Origin: Erodium maritimum
Lineage: Eukaryota > Streptophyta > Magnoliopsida > Geraniales > Geraniaceae
DNA: 64,000 bases
Direction of reading: 5' to 3'
Assembly: GCA_963921825.1 (NCBI GenBank)
Contig: OY997589.1
Coordinates: forward strand, 50,462,546-50,526,545
The translations under genes were made by a program, and so were the position numbers. Each line of letters opens with the position of its first letter. The first letter of the stretch is position 1. Positions 34,744 to 47,212 of the stretch are shown here, piece by piece. The notes beneath the pieces were generated by a model, which saw only the letters and a list, made by a program, of their open reading frames with translations, searched no databases and was not told the DNA's origin.

Positions 34744-35633
34744 GGTTTTATACTGTAGTTATAGTTCTAGACAATCAGCGCTCTCCAAATCTTTTGGGAT
34801 GCATACACCACCATTCTTAGGGTTTTTTCATTTCCGTCGTCCCCATCACCGGCCTCCATCATCACCGGTCTCCTTTACACCCTGTACCCTCACCACAGCA
34901 CGCAGCCTCCGCTCGCATCGCCATCTCCAAGCTTCGGCCTCCATGGACGTCGATCACCATCTCCATCGCACCACGAAGATACCCCCGCCAACCAACGTCC
35001 CGAGCACGATCTGCAACCCCGTCGTGGACTCCGACCAGGCTAACAACGACACCATGATCGTGATCTCGGCAGCCTCCGTCTCTATGGTGACTGTCTTTTT
35101 TCTGCTCACCGGCGCAGACCCGAAGTTTATACCAGAACCGCCTCTCTGCGCCCACAAGCCCTGCCGGATGAACATGGGATTTTGATGGAAATTACCCGAC
35201 AATTGAGAGCCGAGGAGGACATCCAGAATCCATAGACGGAGGCGATTCAGGCTCCTTCGTAAAAATGAGAAGACTCGGCGAGGGTGGGAGGGTCCTTCTA
35301 CGGACTATACCCACAAACCCGGGACTGCCGGTGCTGGGAGGTCTCGGGAAAACCGCACTCAGAGCACTCTATTTCCGCCTGCTTTCTGAATTAGGTCGTT
35401 TTTATTTGGGTTGTATTAGCATGGTTGTTTTCGTTTTAGGATCATAAGCTGAAACGCTATGTAAGAGGATGTCCTCAGTTTGTATCTACGGTAAAACGTA
35501 GTATCTTCTACGGAACCATGAGAGCTGGGTTGCCTACGGGAGGCCAGGACAGATATCTGGTATCCAGGGCCGTTAGGCATTACTTTGTAATCGTTCATTT
35601 GGTATAATACCCTTCCTCTTGTTTCAAAAAAAA
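34744..35633 (+). mobile_element. Short retroposon upstream of XEG113
   Basis: About 0.9 kb, ending CTTGTTTCAAAAAAAAA. Flanks share AACTACTAGGTTGGT and then AATTAAGTCCAG (34711-34743 versus 35634-35661, with a short indel), a long target-site duplication. The 3' part resembles the insert at 9281-9820. A 128-codon ORF at 34799-35185 is open but not recognised and may be chance. Confidence 0.75.
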
Positions 35634-35700
35634 AACTACTAGGTTGGTTAATTAAGTCCAGCAGGAATATTTTCAAAATAAAAAGTCCGGTTGGGAAGAT

Positions 35701-37331
35701 AAAAAATAAAACTGTTTTAATAGGATGCACTCATTTCTCTCTCAAATCCCCTTCAGTATAATAATATTGTCGTCGTCCTCCGTCTGCACGCCTCCCCCAC
35801 CCGACGACCATTGTACCATTTGATATTCCCCATGGCCATGCCACACCACGTGAAGCTAATTGTGATACATGCACCTACATTGAACCCCGAGGAGAGAACT
35901 GGTGGGCTCGAGACTGACCCTCGTCCTGTCTCGTCGCTCCTTGTCATGCCACCGGCACCCACGCAGGAGTTGATAAAGCTGGAGCGCATCCGACGAACTC
36001 AACGTCTCAAATAGCTAACCACCATCCCTCGCTCCCAGTCCTCATTTGTGATGACTCCAGAGGCTCCCACCCACCCTCCATTTTTAGATCCACATCAAGG
36101 CCAAAGCTAGCCACGCATGTCCGAAGCTCCATATCATCCATTATCGGGAATCAAGGATGGTAAGCACCACCTCCCCTAACCGTCTCTGCTATACCAAGAA
36201 CGGTCTCGCGTTCCACGAGGTACCCGGGATGGGGATGCCTACTACAACTACCGAGTAATACGTGGCTGGCTCACCTGGGTGTGCGAAAAAGATCTCTCCC
36301 CCATCTGGACCATCCCTTTCGGACCCTCGCCCAGCCCGACGACCCCAACCCACTTCTGACCCAGGGAAAACAAGCTTTGACCTACCCTCGGGGACAGATC
36401 ATCCACAAAGGATGAGGAGATGATGATTTGCAACAGACGATGTCTGGAAAACCGGCTTGAAAGACCACTCTAAGGGGCCATAGAGGGGATGTTTTGATTA
36501 TGGACACATCGTTGCGCTTGTGGCAAGACTTGAGCCTAGAGAGAGAAAAGGACATTATGTCGTGGGTGTGTAGGTCACACGCTTCAAAGGTACCTCATTT
36601 CCGTTAAAGTCACCATCCGCTAAATCGGACCAACCGGATCATCCGGGACTCACCTCCAATCCAGGATCTCTAGCCTAAGGTACCACCATCAAGGGGTCGG
36701 ACCACATTGTGGTCGATCATCCCATTCGACTTACTGTGGGGGTCGAACTCTAAGACTTAAAGAGGCAGAGGTAACACGTGACCTCTTGCCTAACCCGGGA
36801 ATAAGGCTGGTCACCACAACATCCTTGGAAGCTTCCAAGTTCCCACCTAGAGGTACAAGACCGGACATACCGGGAAAGGGAAGCACGGCCCCAAGGATCC
36901 CAAGACTGACCAAGACGAGACCACCCTCATCGGTTTCGTCAAAGCTGAAGAGGGACCTCCTCAACAACGTGATGTGCCAAGGGAAACACACCTCGTCCTA
37001 CCAAGTTCGGAATACACCCGAACTCCTGCTTACCTCACTCTTTAGGTTACTCCCTTGATGTCTGTTGTTCCATCAAGCGTCCCAGATCCATAGCTCCAGA
37101 CATTTACAAGTCGAGATATGTAGTGATTACGACCGACGGATTACCGTCTACTCAACCCTTTGAGGCATTTTCTCCACTTTAATCACCCTGGTATAATCGG
37201 AAATTTTATCATAGAGTTAGTGATCGCTGTCTACGGACTAGATCTTTGTCTTACTCTTTTTTTCTGTGATTTTATTACTTGTAAGCTTATGATTCTACAT
37301 CATTAAAATCTACTTTATTGTGATAAAAAAT
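35701..37331 (+). mobile_element. L1-derived element A (no reverse transcriptase)
   Basis: The element ends ATTGTGATAAAAAA. Flanks AAGTCCGGTTGGGAAGAT (35683-35700) and AAGTCCAATTAGAATAAT (37332-37349) are a plausible degenerate duplication. Its last 350 bp are homologous to element D (for example GGTCGAGATA-type block, 'cctggtataatcgg' near 37189 versus 'ccctggtatagtcgg' near 42696). Coding is badly decayed and no zinc knuckle was found. Confidence 0.55.
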
Positions 37332-37350
37332 AAGTCCAATTAGAATAATC

Positions 37351-39655
37351 TTTTTTTTTAACGAGCGACGAGGAATTGCATTACTAATTTCAATCAAACA
37401 ATACAAATAGAGCTAGAAGCCTTGGGAACCAGAATAAAACCGAGTCTCCCGTAGGAAACCCAACGGTCTTAGACTCGTCAGAGTAGTTTAATTTCCATCT
37501 TAGACAAAGATAAAAAAATCTCACGTCCTACCCTGAACTGGGATTGTAAAAAGCCGAAAGCAAAATAGCATACAAATATCCAAGAAAAACAATCCAAAAT
37601 ATAAACTAAACCGCAAAAAAAGCAGGAAATCCTTGGTGGACACGCTCTCCCAAGACATGGCCTATAGACCTGGTCCCGGATCGTGAGGGGTAGGCCATCA
37701 TCCATCTACCTCCCGAGCCCCAACCAGCCTCATGGTGCCTTGCGAGGCTGTTTTGTAGTCCGCGCCTGATCAGAGTCGTCCTCGGCTTCATCTTCACCTA
37801 GAAGCCGGTATCGTGCATGTGGAGGCCCCGGTGTCTCTAGGGACCTCTTCAGTTGGGATGCTCGGTTGTACACCTGACCCGTCTTATTCCTGCCCTTGGT
37901 CTTTAGTATCTTCATCCGCTTAGGATCCAATCAACCCTCAATCTCCCAAGGTTCTTTGTGGTTCCAGACCCGAGTAAGAGCTTCCACCACCTGTTGTGGG
38001 CCTTTCAGAGAAGGCGACAGTGACTGTGTGGGGATCCCACTTACATTAGTTACATAGCTAAGGTCCCCTCCCAATGCCTCGCGATCGGCCTGCTGATCCA
38101 GGTTAGCCAGATCACGGGTCTTTGCGATCACGCATGTCCCATATGACGATCTTGGATGTGCCCCTTAAGAAAATAGAGGTGTCCCCTTGAAACCCTCTTT
38201 GGGAAAGTCACTAGTCTTCAGTACTCCCTCCCCTCTAGCGCTCAGTAATGCAGGAAAGCTTGGAGGAGGAGGAAGCTGTCTTCCTTGTCGGATGCCTGCT
38301 CCCTCAGACCCTAGGGTGAGAAAGGTCAAGTTGTCTTCCATCCGAGGCTTCGGTGTCCCCTATTGGGTATGGAGTAGTTTGTCCGTATCCACTACCATTT
38401 GGACTCGGAGAGAGAGTCATTAAACTTAACCTCCTTCTGCCCACTCCTAGGATACGACCTTGACAGGTATGGGTGCGGTGGGTAAGCCATCCGCAACAGG
38501 TACAAAAACCTGAGAGCCTCTCATATTACAACCCCACCGTGGTGGGCTCTTGGTGTCCTGAAAACTGTAGCCGGATCCTTCGTCGAATCGGTCTGTCCAC
38601 ATCCAAACTGACCTCGAACCATAGAAAATCATCCCACAAGGTGTGTATGGGAGCCTCGGTCACCCAGTGCCCAACAAGTTCACTAGTAGGGAGGGGATGA
38701 GGTCGTTCCGGGCATCCCTTAAGACGTTGTACGCTATGACTCTGATCTCCATGAATCGGAAAAGGATTGCGTCTGTTCGCATGCACAGGATGAATGGGAG
38801 CAGGAGTAGAGGGTACTCACTAAAGGTCCACGAACCCTTGTGTCGGATCCGGTTGATGGCCGATTCAAATGGGAAGAGAAACGACACGACGTCATTGGAG
38901 AGGATTTCAACCTTCATGTTGTTCACCTACTAGCGCTAGAGCATGATGTCGCATAGGATCTTCAGGTTACAACTGACGTCGGTGATGATTCTCCCCACCA
39001 GCGATAGACGATACTGGCCATCAAAGACAACAAGAATCAACTCATTCAAGACCACGACAATGGCATCCTTCTCGATGTCGCCCTCCAATGAGACCCCCCC
39101 TAATCGGTCCGAAATGACTTACAAGGGTCGTCGTCGAGATTACGGGCAAGAGTGGCTGACATGGCCTGATGTTCGTTGTCGACGGCGTCGTCGTGGGAAG
39201 GAGGGGAGGCCACGCCACCACTTGCTTCTCATGGATCTGGGGCTGCTTGTGATGTACGTTGGGACGAGTTGCATGTCTCGACACCGATTACGATGGCTCC
39301 TGCAGAGGAACCCACCACGAAGCTAGGATTAGGTGGGACCCTATGCGCGACGGTGAGTCTTGATAGGAAAGTGCTCCGTCGTGCGGCGGTGCTGTCGGGT
39401 TAGGGTCGTTTTCGAGTAGGGCGGTGCGTCGCGGTGGAGATTAGCTCGGGATACCTTTGTCATGCCCCGTAAGGTTAGCCACGACTCCTTGGTGTGACAA
39501 TGCCAAATCCCTGCTGGCGTCGACCTTGTGGGCTAAGGAGGAGGAAGATGAGGAGCCGATGATAACCATGGAGGTTTCTGAAATGGAGATTTGGAAATGG
39601 CGGCCGAGGAAGAAGAGAGGGAATAATCCTAGTGTGGAGTCTCTTAGACTTTTTT
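37351..39655 (-). mobile_element. L1-derived element B with ORF1-type (DUF4283) remnant
   Basis: The minus-strand insert has its poly(T) tail at 37351-37358 and flanks CAATTAGAATAATCT / CAGTTAGGGTAATCT (39658-39672), 12 of 15 identical. Minus-strand open pieces read YRLSLVGRIITDVSCNLK (about 38960-39020) and VEILSNDVVSFLFPFESAIN (about 38865-38925), then RHKGSWTFSEYPLLLLPF, the pattern of the DUF4283 domain found in plant L1 ORF1 proteins. Stops follow. No endonuclease or reverse transcriptase sequence lies between the ORF1 part and the 3' tail. Confidence 0.65.
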
Positions 39656-39672
39656 CCCAGTTAGGGTAATCT

Positions 39673-40497
39673 AATCATATATAAATTGATAAAAGCTTTC
39701 ACCTCCGCATGGAGAGCTCTGTTAGGGTTTCTGCTAGGGTTTCAATAAAGCCTACGCGTCTCTGGCCTTCCCCTGCCACCAGCGACGCGTCCTCCGGTCC
39801 TGTACCGGTCCCCTCCTACAACCCTCATGGTGGGCGACTAATTTCTCTCCCCGGCACCGGTTGATCCCACTATTTTCGTCGCCCTCAAGTATGCAACTAC
39901 CACTGCCTCAGATATCTATTCATGATCTCCCTCCACCAGCCATGACCCTGCCATCGATGCAACAACCTCCTTGGCCTCCACCGATGCACCCTTCTTGATC
40001 TCTCTCTTGATTATGGATCAGGCTAATCGATTGGGTCTATTTTATTTTGTCTGTTTTCTTTTTAGCAAGGTCAAAGACTAATAAGTAGAGATTTAGAGAC
40101 GTTTACCGGTAGGGAACCCTAAATCACGTATATCCTCTTGTTGCTAGTATTAAGATAAGGTTCGATCTCTTCACGACGAAAAGAGTCCCCTCATAGGATC
40201 ATGCAGCGTTTAGGAACCATCTTGAGTAGTTCTCAACAGTATCAGATTTTAGTTTCCACTCAAGAGATTCTTGTCTCTCCAGTGAGGATGATCATTCGGG
40301 ATATTCAATATCTGCATCTTCGAAAAGAGGGAATAGCTCTCGAGTTTGTAAAAAGAACTGCGAATGTAGCATCTCATTGGCTAGCCAAGAAGACTCGTTT
40401 TATGTCTGTTCTTCAATGGTTAGGGAACTTTTCCTCTTATGCTTCGTTGCATCGTTCTTTCAGATAATTAATAAAATTGCACCTTTCCCTTTAAAGA
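39673..40497 (+). mobile_element. L1 fragment C: leader joined to a terminal RNase H-like piece
   Basis: The first part is leader-like (TAGGGTTTCTGCTAGGGTTTC near 39721). The last part has an 88-codon open frame (40201-40467) including FVKRTANVASHWLAKKTR, typical of the RNase H-like region at the end of plant L1 ORF2. It is followed by AATAAAATTGCACC and a weak A-rich tail. Most of ORF1 and ORF2 is absent, so it is internally deleted. Right flank AAGTCCAGTTAGGGTT at 40498. Confidence 0.6.
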
Positions 40498-40514
40498 AAG
40501 TCCAGTTAGGGTTG

Positions 40515-42836
40515 TGAAAATTTTGGCCTTTAGGGTTCTACTTCTTCTCTCACTACAATCGCTCGTCGTCCAGATCCGTCTCGTTGGTCTCCACTAACCT
40601 CGTTGATCTATTCGTCCTCATGCCCCCCACACCACCAACACATCCTGAGAAACCTACCCAGGCAACAACCAACAACATGTAACCTTGTGTGGGCCACGAG
40701 GCTACTCCTCATGTGCCTCGATATGTTCTATTGGCGCCGAGCTAGGAGCACATAAAGCCTCTGTGTTACCAGAAGAAGGACAAACGCCCTGCCCCGATCT
40801 GTTTCCGACCGTTCTATCTCACATCCCCAAATCCAACCCGTGACCATCGTCTAGGGCGAGTCGAATCCAGCGCCCTTCAATCGATTGCGCCCTTGGTGCC
40901 ACCCACGGGGATCTCCCTCTCCACGACCGTCTGTCACTTATATTCGCGGAGACCACGAACGGTGGTAACCCCTTAAGGCCAACCTAGGAATGGAAGAAAG
41001 GAAACAACACTGACCAAGGATCTTGGACCACCCTCAGGGCCAATCCCACTAAGTAGCCATCTCGATCGGTAGACTGTCCCTCGATGGAGTCCCTCTTGGC
41101 ACTCCAGGAGAGTTTTGATAGCCTCCAAATGAAGGATGAGGAAGATGTTATCATTGACGTCCCGTGGAATGCAGAGCCCAATCGAACCCGAGCCCATACA
41201 CAATTTGATCTTGTAGGAAGACTATTTACCACCCACAATTACGACCAGGGAATCATGGAAGGGATCATGAATAGGGTTTGGCACCATGATTGCTTGGTCA
41301 CCAAGGATCTTGGTTGGGGAATTTCGGGATTTTATTTTACTTCTCAAGCGGAGAAATATAGAATCAAGCGCGGGGAGCCATGGTCTTTCAAACATGCATC
41401 ACTCATCTTCGAAGACCTCAAACCAGGGATCAATCCAGTCACCCTACCATTTTCACATCTCCAACTATAGGCACTTGTATTTGACCTACCATGGGATGAC
41501 ATTACTAACAGAAACAAGTCCTCGGTTACCTTACCGTTTTCACGTCTCCAACTATGGGCACTTGTATTTGACCTACCACATGATGACATTACAAACAAAA
41601 ACAAGTCGTCAGTTGGGGGAAGCATTGGGTCGCTATGTGGATGTACAGACTAGAAAAGGTTGGAATGGGATGGGGATGCACCTTGGTAGTCCGTTTTTGG
41701 AAGGACCTGACCACACCTCTCTGTTGTAAGTCCCGTATAATAGTCTTGAGCCATGACACTCCAACCCTTGTTCGACTTCAGTACGCTCGACTCCCGAATT
41801 TATGCTTCTACAGTGGATGCATAGGGCATTAGGAGATCGAATATAGGTGTAGAGACCCTACCCACCTACTAGGGCCACCTTGCTTCTACTTGTCCCTTAT
41901 AGCCCTAGAAGTCTCCCATAAGAAGGTTGGGATCCGAAGGGACTGGTCGGACCCTATTCCGGACAAATAGAGGTCTCGACCAAGGCCCTTGTTGGGGAAT
42001 GTATCTACATCCTTAAACCTCACAGCACTGAGGCCAACGGTAACCCTAGGTTTTGCTGCCCTATCCATGCCAACTCCAGAATCGGTACAACACCTCCTAC
42101 CTACGACCCCGATACACACATGGAACAAGCTGATCGTGCCTAATACTTCCAACCCGTCCCACCTGGAAACTCGGTGACTAGGACTTACCATGGAAGTAAC
42201 AACACAACACCTCTTGCCTAACCAGGAGATACTCATGTTTGGTAAGGGGCAATTGCAAGCCTCTATACGCACAACTGAGGTCCCGAACACCTACCAGACA
42301 TGGAAAGGGCCCAGTAAGTTCATCCTCCAAGATGCGAGATTAATAGCCACTCAACCGGTTCCAAAGAAGAGGAGCCTAAATGCATCCCCACCGGGAAAGG
42401 TACAAGCCGTCTGGGAATAAGAAGTGAGGTCTACAAAAGCAGCCTCGCCAAGGGAAATGAGCTGCCCCCTGCCCGTGCAACGGGATGTGTATGGGGATGC
42501 ACATCTCGCCCTGCCGAGTTCGGTGCAAGTCCGACGCCCTAGTTCCCTCATTTCTTGGTGTTCTCCCTAGATGTATGTATCTCCTTTAAACACCTCTGAT
42601 CTGCTACCACGAGCATTTTCAGGTCGAGATAGGAAATGAGCTGCTTCTTTTGAATACTGCCCCACAATGAGGAGATCGTCTCCCACTTCTTTTCCCTGGT
42701 ATAGTCGGGTACTTCGTTATTGAGTTAGCGGTCATTACCTTACGGGTTCAAAGTATGTCTTGCCCATTTATTTCTTTCATATCCTTGTTTGCAATTCCCT
42801 AGTTTCTGTTGATAAAAGTTCCGCGTATGCTAAAAA
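40515..42836 (+). mobile_element. L1-derived element D, ORF1 only
   Basis: Flanks AAGTCCAGTTAGGGTT (40498-40513) and AAGTCCGGTTAGGGTT (42837-42852) differ at one position; the tail is TATGCTAAAAAAA. An open frame from 41084 gives a DUF4283-like domain: FDLVGRLFTTHNYDQGIMEG, CLVTKDLGWGISGFYFTSQA, GEPWSFKHASLIFEDLKPG. A damaged zinc knuckle follows near 41800 (LCFYSGCIGH; second Cys replaced by Ser). A stretch at 41450-41600 is duplicated (two ATTTGACCTACCA copies). The remainder to the tail has no reverse transcriptase. Confidence 0.7.
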
Positions 42837-42852
42837 AAGTCCGGTTAGGGTT

Positions 42853-44790
42853 CTCTCTTTCACACTCCTCCCTCTTCCCTATGGCGCAGCCCTCACACCG
42901 AATCTTGTGCCACTATCTGCATCCTCCACCCACATGGCCATAAGACACCTACCCCTCCGCGCACCCTCTGCGGCTCCTCTGCTCGATACGCCTTGTACGA
43001 TGTCCCCCGGACGACAGTGGGATTCATAAAGCCGACAAGGCCCAAACGGAAGTAATCTCGGCCTTCCATAACTTCCCTTTCACCATTTCTTGTGGTCTCC
43101 CTGACCATGGCCGCCTCCGACATGTCCCTGCCTGTCCCTACCTTTACATCGCTATGTCTCTAGCCCTTTTTCGTCGCTGCTGCATCTCCCGCAATCGGAC
43201 CCTTGACAACACCTCTTCCTCCGATGGAGGATCTCCTCACCCTCTAAGAGGGATTTAGTGTGTTGTCTATAGATGCAGAGGAGGACATAATCATTTCGAT
43301 CCCTCAAGACCCTTTATCAAACCAACATAAGGCTCAGACGGCCTTCGGCCAGGTAGGTCGTTTGTTTACTACCTGTCACTATGACTAGTTGACCATAAGA
43401 GGTCCTATGATTAGGGTCTAAGACCATGACGACCTCATCATCAAGGATCTCGGTTGGAGCATATGGGTTTCTTCTTCACCTTACAACTGGAGAAGAATTG
43501 GATCCGGCAGGGGAACAGTTGTCGTTCAACCGATTGCCTCTTGTGTGGGAGGATATTCAGTCGCACGTCAACCCAACAACCCCCCTTTCTTTTGCATCCA
43601 GATTTGGGCACGATTCTCCGATCTCCCACCAAACGGACTCACGCCCTCGACAAGATTCCAAATGGCCGAGGTTCTCGGAGGCTTCATGGACGTCCAAATG
43701 GGCACCACGAGCATGGCCTAGGGAGGCACCCTAGAGGTGAAATTTTGGAATGACCTAGTCACACCGCTACGCCGGACCATTTACCTACTCCTCTCGGGTC
43801 ATGCATTGTCGGTCCGGGCTCGGTTGTAGTATAAACGGATCCACTATTTTTGTTTAGATTGTGGGTGCATCGGACACCTTGACACTACATGTCCCTCGAG
43901 ACAAGAGATGGGATCTCTCTTAATCCCCGGATTCGAACTATCACTAATGACGGTGGAAACTCCCAATCTGTGTAGGGAGGTCCGTTGGAACTATTCGGAC
44001 CCCATTCGGCCCCGGGTGCCCCCCCCCCCCCCCCCCACGGATATCTTGCCAATCGCACCACCATGTCCTCAAAGCTGGAAGCACGCTCCCCTCTATCTGA
44101 TCCACCTGCCAGTACCGATGGGACTTTGGAAAAAGGACGGGGTAACACAATATTTCCTGCCTAACCGGAGACGTTCCTGTTTACCTCTAAGAAAATTGCA
44201 CGACTCTTCGGAGACAACTCCAGCCATGGGTGTGGGGACAAAACGTAGGGGCAAGATTAAGGCCCGCCTCCCTGGTACAGCCCTGCCCATGCTTCTCTCC
44301 CTGGTAGTGGCGACTACATTGAGGAAACAGAGGCGACGTCTAAAAAGCAACCTTACCAAGTCCAATGAGCGTGTGGGCGAGCAAAGGGGTGCATTAAAGG
44401 AGGCATAGCCCGCCCAGTCAGTGTCAGGCATAACTCAATCTCAAGGCTCCTCTGTTCTTAAGGACCTCCTTGAATGCCTGACATCATCCTCTCTTCCCTC
44501 AAGGGTCTCCACCGAGGGACCAACGTGTTCGTTATACAAAACAGGTCTTTCCCAGTCAAGCCAAGAAAAAGTGAGAGCTGAGATATTGTCCTGCAACTAT
44601 GGTCAAGAGGATCTACTCCCTCAAAAGTCACCTGGAGTAGTCGGACACCATAGTCACAAGGATCGCTTCTCGGACTCTTTGTTCTGGACTACGCCTAACC
44701 CTTTTCATTTTCTGTTATTCATCTTGTCACACATTATCATTTCTATCGATGAAAGCTTGTTTTATATGCTAAAAATAATTACTAAAAAAT
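42853..44790 (+). mobile_element. L1-derived element E, ORF1 only, intact zinc knuckle
   Basis: It follows element D directly. Decayed frames give the DUF4283 pattern (FGQVGRLFTTCHYD near 43340, IIKDLGWSIW near 43440) and then YFCLDCGCIGHLDTTCPS (43848-43900), a complete CX2CX4HX4C knuckle. The 166-codon frame at 43908-44408 continues past a C-run (44020-44037) and is basic. The tail is ATATGCTAAAAATAATTACTAAAAAA. Right flank AAGTTGGTTTATGAG only weakly matches AAGTCCGGTTAGGG. No ORF2 is present. Confidence 0.65.
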
Positions 44791-44886
44791 AAGTTGGTTT
44801 ATGAGTTTATCCAATGTCAAAATTTAAGTTAAAAAATAATTTAGTTTACTACTCGAGCATGAATCTGGACTCGAACTCAGTTTGTA

Positions 44887-46640
44887 TTTTTTTGGACTAA
44901 AAGGTGCAATCTTCATTACTCGAGATGTGCAATAACAAGTAAGTGCATCAAAGACTCTCTGACCACGAAGAACAGACATAGAACACTAGTGTTCGCTATT
45001 ATTTTCGTAACATAACCGTCCTCGACGGTATTGAATGGGGTGCCATAAAGGCGGACTAGAACTAAAACTAGGCAAAGTTGAGTACGATTGCTCGAGGTCT
45101 TGCTTAAAGGTTGTATGCATAGTATAGTATGACCGAACCTGCTATCATCCACTTTTACGGGAGGCAAAGCTCTTCCCAAGGACCCTTCTTAGGGCCAGTC
45201 CCTATAGCACTAGATTCCTTTCATTCCTCCATGCAGGAATGCTTTCCCGCCCTTTCTTGATCTTCTCGGGGTTCCCTAGTAGAACCCCGCTTCACCCCCG
45301 GCACATGCTCCAGCTCCGAACACAGACCCAACTCCGAGTCCAGTCCTATCTATGTGCCAAGGCAGGACCAGGGTGTCAGGCATCCAGCTACCAAAGAGCT
45401 AGCCGACCACAAGATTTTTCCAGCCCAGATCCACTGAGCAGTTCTGGGTGGCGCCTCGAGGACTCACACATTTAGGTGTAGTAGTCAGGGATACTATCGG
45501 GACCCTGCCTCGAGGCAAGGGTCCTTTAGGTACAGTAGGCGAGGATAACAATTTCTAAGCCTTTCAAAGGTCCTAGTATGTTGCGTATGCCTTCACTGGC
45601 CGATATCGTTGGTACTCCAACATGGAGGAATCAAACCGTGGGGTTCCCACCACGTCCCGGTGACAGTCTTTGATAGCATGTCCAATGACCCCACAATTAT
45701 AGCAAAAATCAGGTAACTTGGAATATGTAAGGGAAACACGAACCAGGTTGGAGAACTCCCGAAAGCGGAGGAGGAGCTATCGACGCAAGGGGCGATCCAC
45801 TAGGTGCAAAAAACAAACCCTCACTATTCCTTCCCAGTAGGTGCCCTATTTGTCATACGGGACCTCGACGCATAATCCAAAAACCGAGACAATCGTCTCA
45901 CTCGTGTTTTCAGTTTGCACCAAGGGATGGAGACTATGGGCATGGACCCAAAGTTGAAGGCGATCTAGGACTTAGGCTCCCTAGCCATCGGTCTAGGTTT
46001 TTAAGGAGGAGGGGTCACCCGTCAAAGTACCAGGGTTCGTTCCCACGGACCCATGCATGGGCCTTCTCCGTCTCGAAGTAGAAACCGAACACCCTAGGAC
46101 CGATGTCCTTAATGACCAACCCCTCAGCAGCCTTCCCCCACGCCTTAGTAATTACTGGAGCATCACCTCCTTCCGAGGGGGTTTGGAAGCCTACAATTTG
46201 CCCATCATGATAAGGCATAAGACACCACTACCTCGGCCTCTTCATCCTCCTCTAACGAACAGGCCGAGAGCCCATCTTGGAGGTTTGTGAGATTATTTCC
46301 AGGGATGTTGGTAACGGTTATGACACTGAGGTGGACCCAATCTCTCTAGCTTTGAAATCCTCCTGACGGTGAACCACGCCTGGTGGTAAGTTGAGTGCAG
46401 CGGGGATGATGGGGATGTGGTCGAGGTTAAGAAGATCAACCCCCTCATAGAGGGCCCTCAGCTCTTCCCTCCCCGGTTTTGTCATCGAAGCCTTCCTTCG
46501 AATGAGGTTGACGCCCTGAGAATTAACCCACAAAAGGGCGCGACAAGCGCAGCGGTCGTCAAGTAGTATTTCGATTTTAAGTCCGGTTATTGTACCCAAG
46601 GGAGCAATAAAACAGTCACTCGATTTATAATCCACTATTA
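44887..46640 (-). mobile_element. L1-derived element F, ORF1 only
   Basis: The minus-strand insert has its poly(T) tail at 44887-44893 next to GGACTAAAAGGTGCAATC. The minus strand encodes a 105-codon N-terminal piece (46635-46318), a DUF4283-like part (LVIKDIGPRVFGFYFETEKA, near 46120) and a knuckle region near 45690-45740 reading LPDFCYNCGVIGHAIKDC (complete CX2CX4HX4C). Several stops interrupt it. About 800 bp of 3' region follow without reverse transcriptase. The 5' limit and duplication are uncertain. Confidence 0.65.
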
Positions 46641-46782
46641 ATCTGTTTCTTGAAAATGGTTGGTTTTGGTTTTGGAAATTTAAATTAACAGCTTAAAGAG
46701 CAATTAGTCCCAGAATGATTTAATTTGAATGACGGGATTAATCTATTATATTAAAAAAAATTAATATTATTTAGTTTTTTAA
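46641..46782. other. AT-rich spacer
   Basis: No gene or repeat was recognised. The last nine bases (GTTTTTTAA) are the likely target duplication of the next MITE. Confidence 0.5.
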
Positions 46783-47162
46783 GGGATAACACCGAATCCT
46801 AACTGTGCTAGAAAGGTCATTCACAAGTCCTAACTACGCGCATCTTTTTGTCACAAATCCTAACCCAGATGTGGTTTTTTTACAAAACATGTAAAATGAC
46901 ACCAAGAAAGCCAAAAAAATGGTATAACGTTCGCATTCAAATTTTTTTCCTCTTAATTGTTGTATAATTTGCGTTTGTCAGTGTACTACAAGAGGTAGGT
47001 GGTATAAATTTACAAAAAAAAAACATTTTTTCTCTTTTTTGGTGTGTTTTATATGTTTTTGTAAGAAAATACCACATTTAGGTTAGGATCTATGATAAAA
47101 AGGTCCGCGTAGTTATGACATACAAATGACCTTTCTAACACAGTTAGGATTCGGGGTTATCC
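46783..47162. mobile_element. Mutator-like MITE, 380 bp, with about 105-bp inverted repeats
   Basis: The left end GGGATAACACCGAATCCTAA pairs with the complement of the right end (GGATAACCCCGAATCCTAA). Complementarity continues through GAAAGGTCATT, TAACTACGCG and ATCCTAACC for about 105 bp. Flanks are GTTTTTTAA (46774-46782) and TTTTTTTAA (47163-47171), 8 of 9 identical. It is noncoding. Confidence 0.85.
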
Positions 47163-47212
47163 TTTTTTTAATATTAGCGATTACGATATTAGCTTATTCA
47201 AATGACAACGTG

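Noticed and set aside
34799-35185. 128-codon plus-strand ORF upstream of XEG113 as a divergent gene
   Set aside because: It lies inside a duplicated-flank retroposon and its complement is also open; no known domain.
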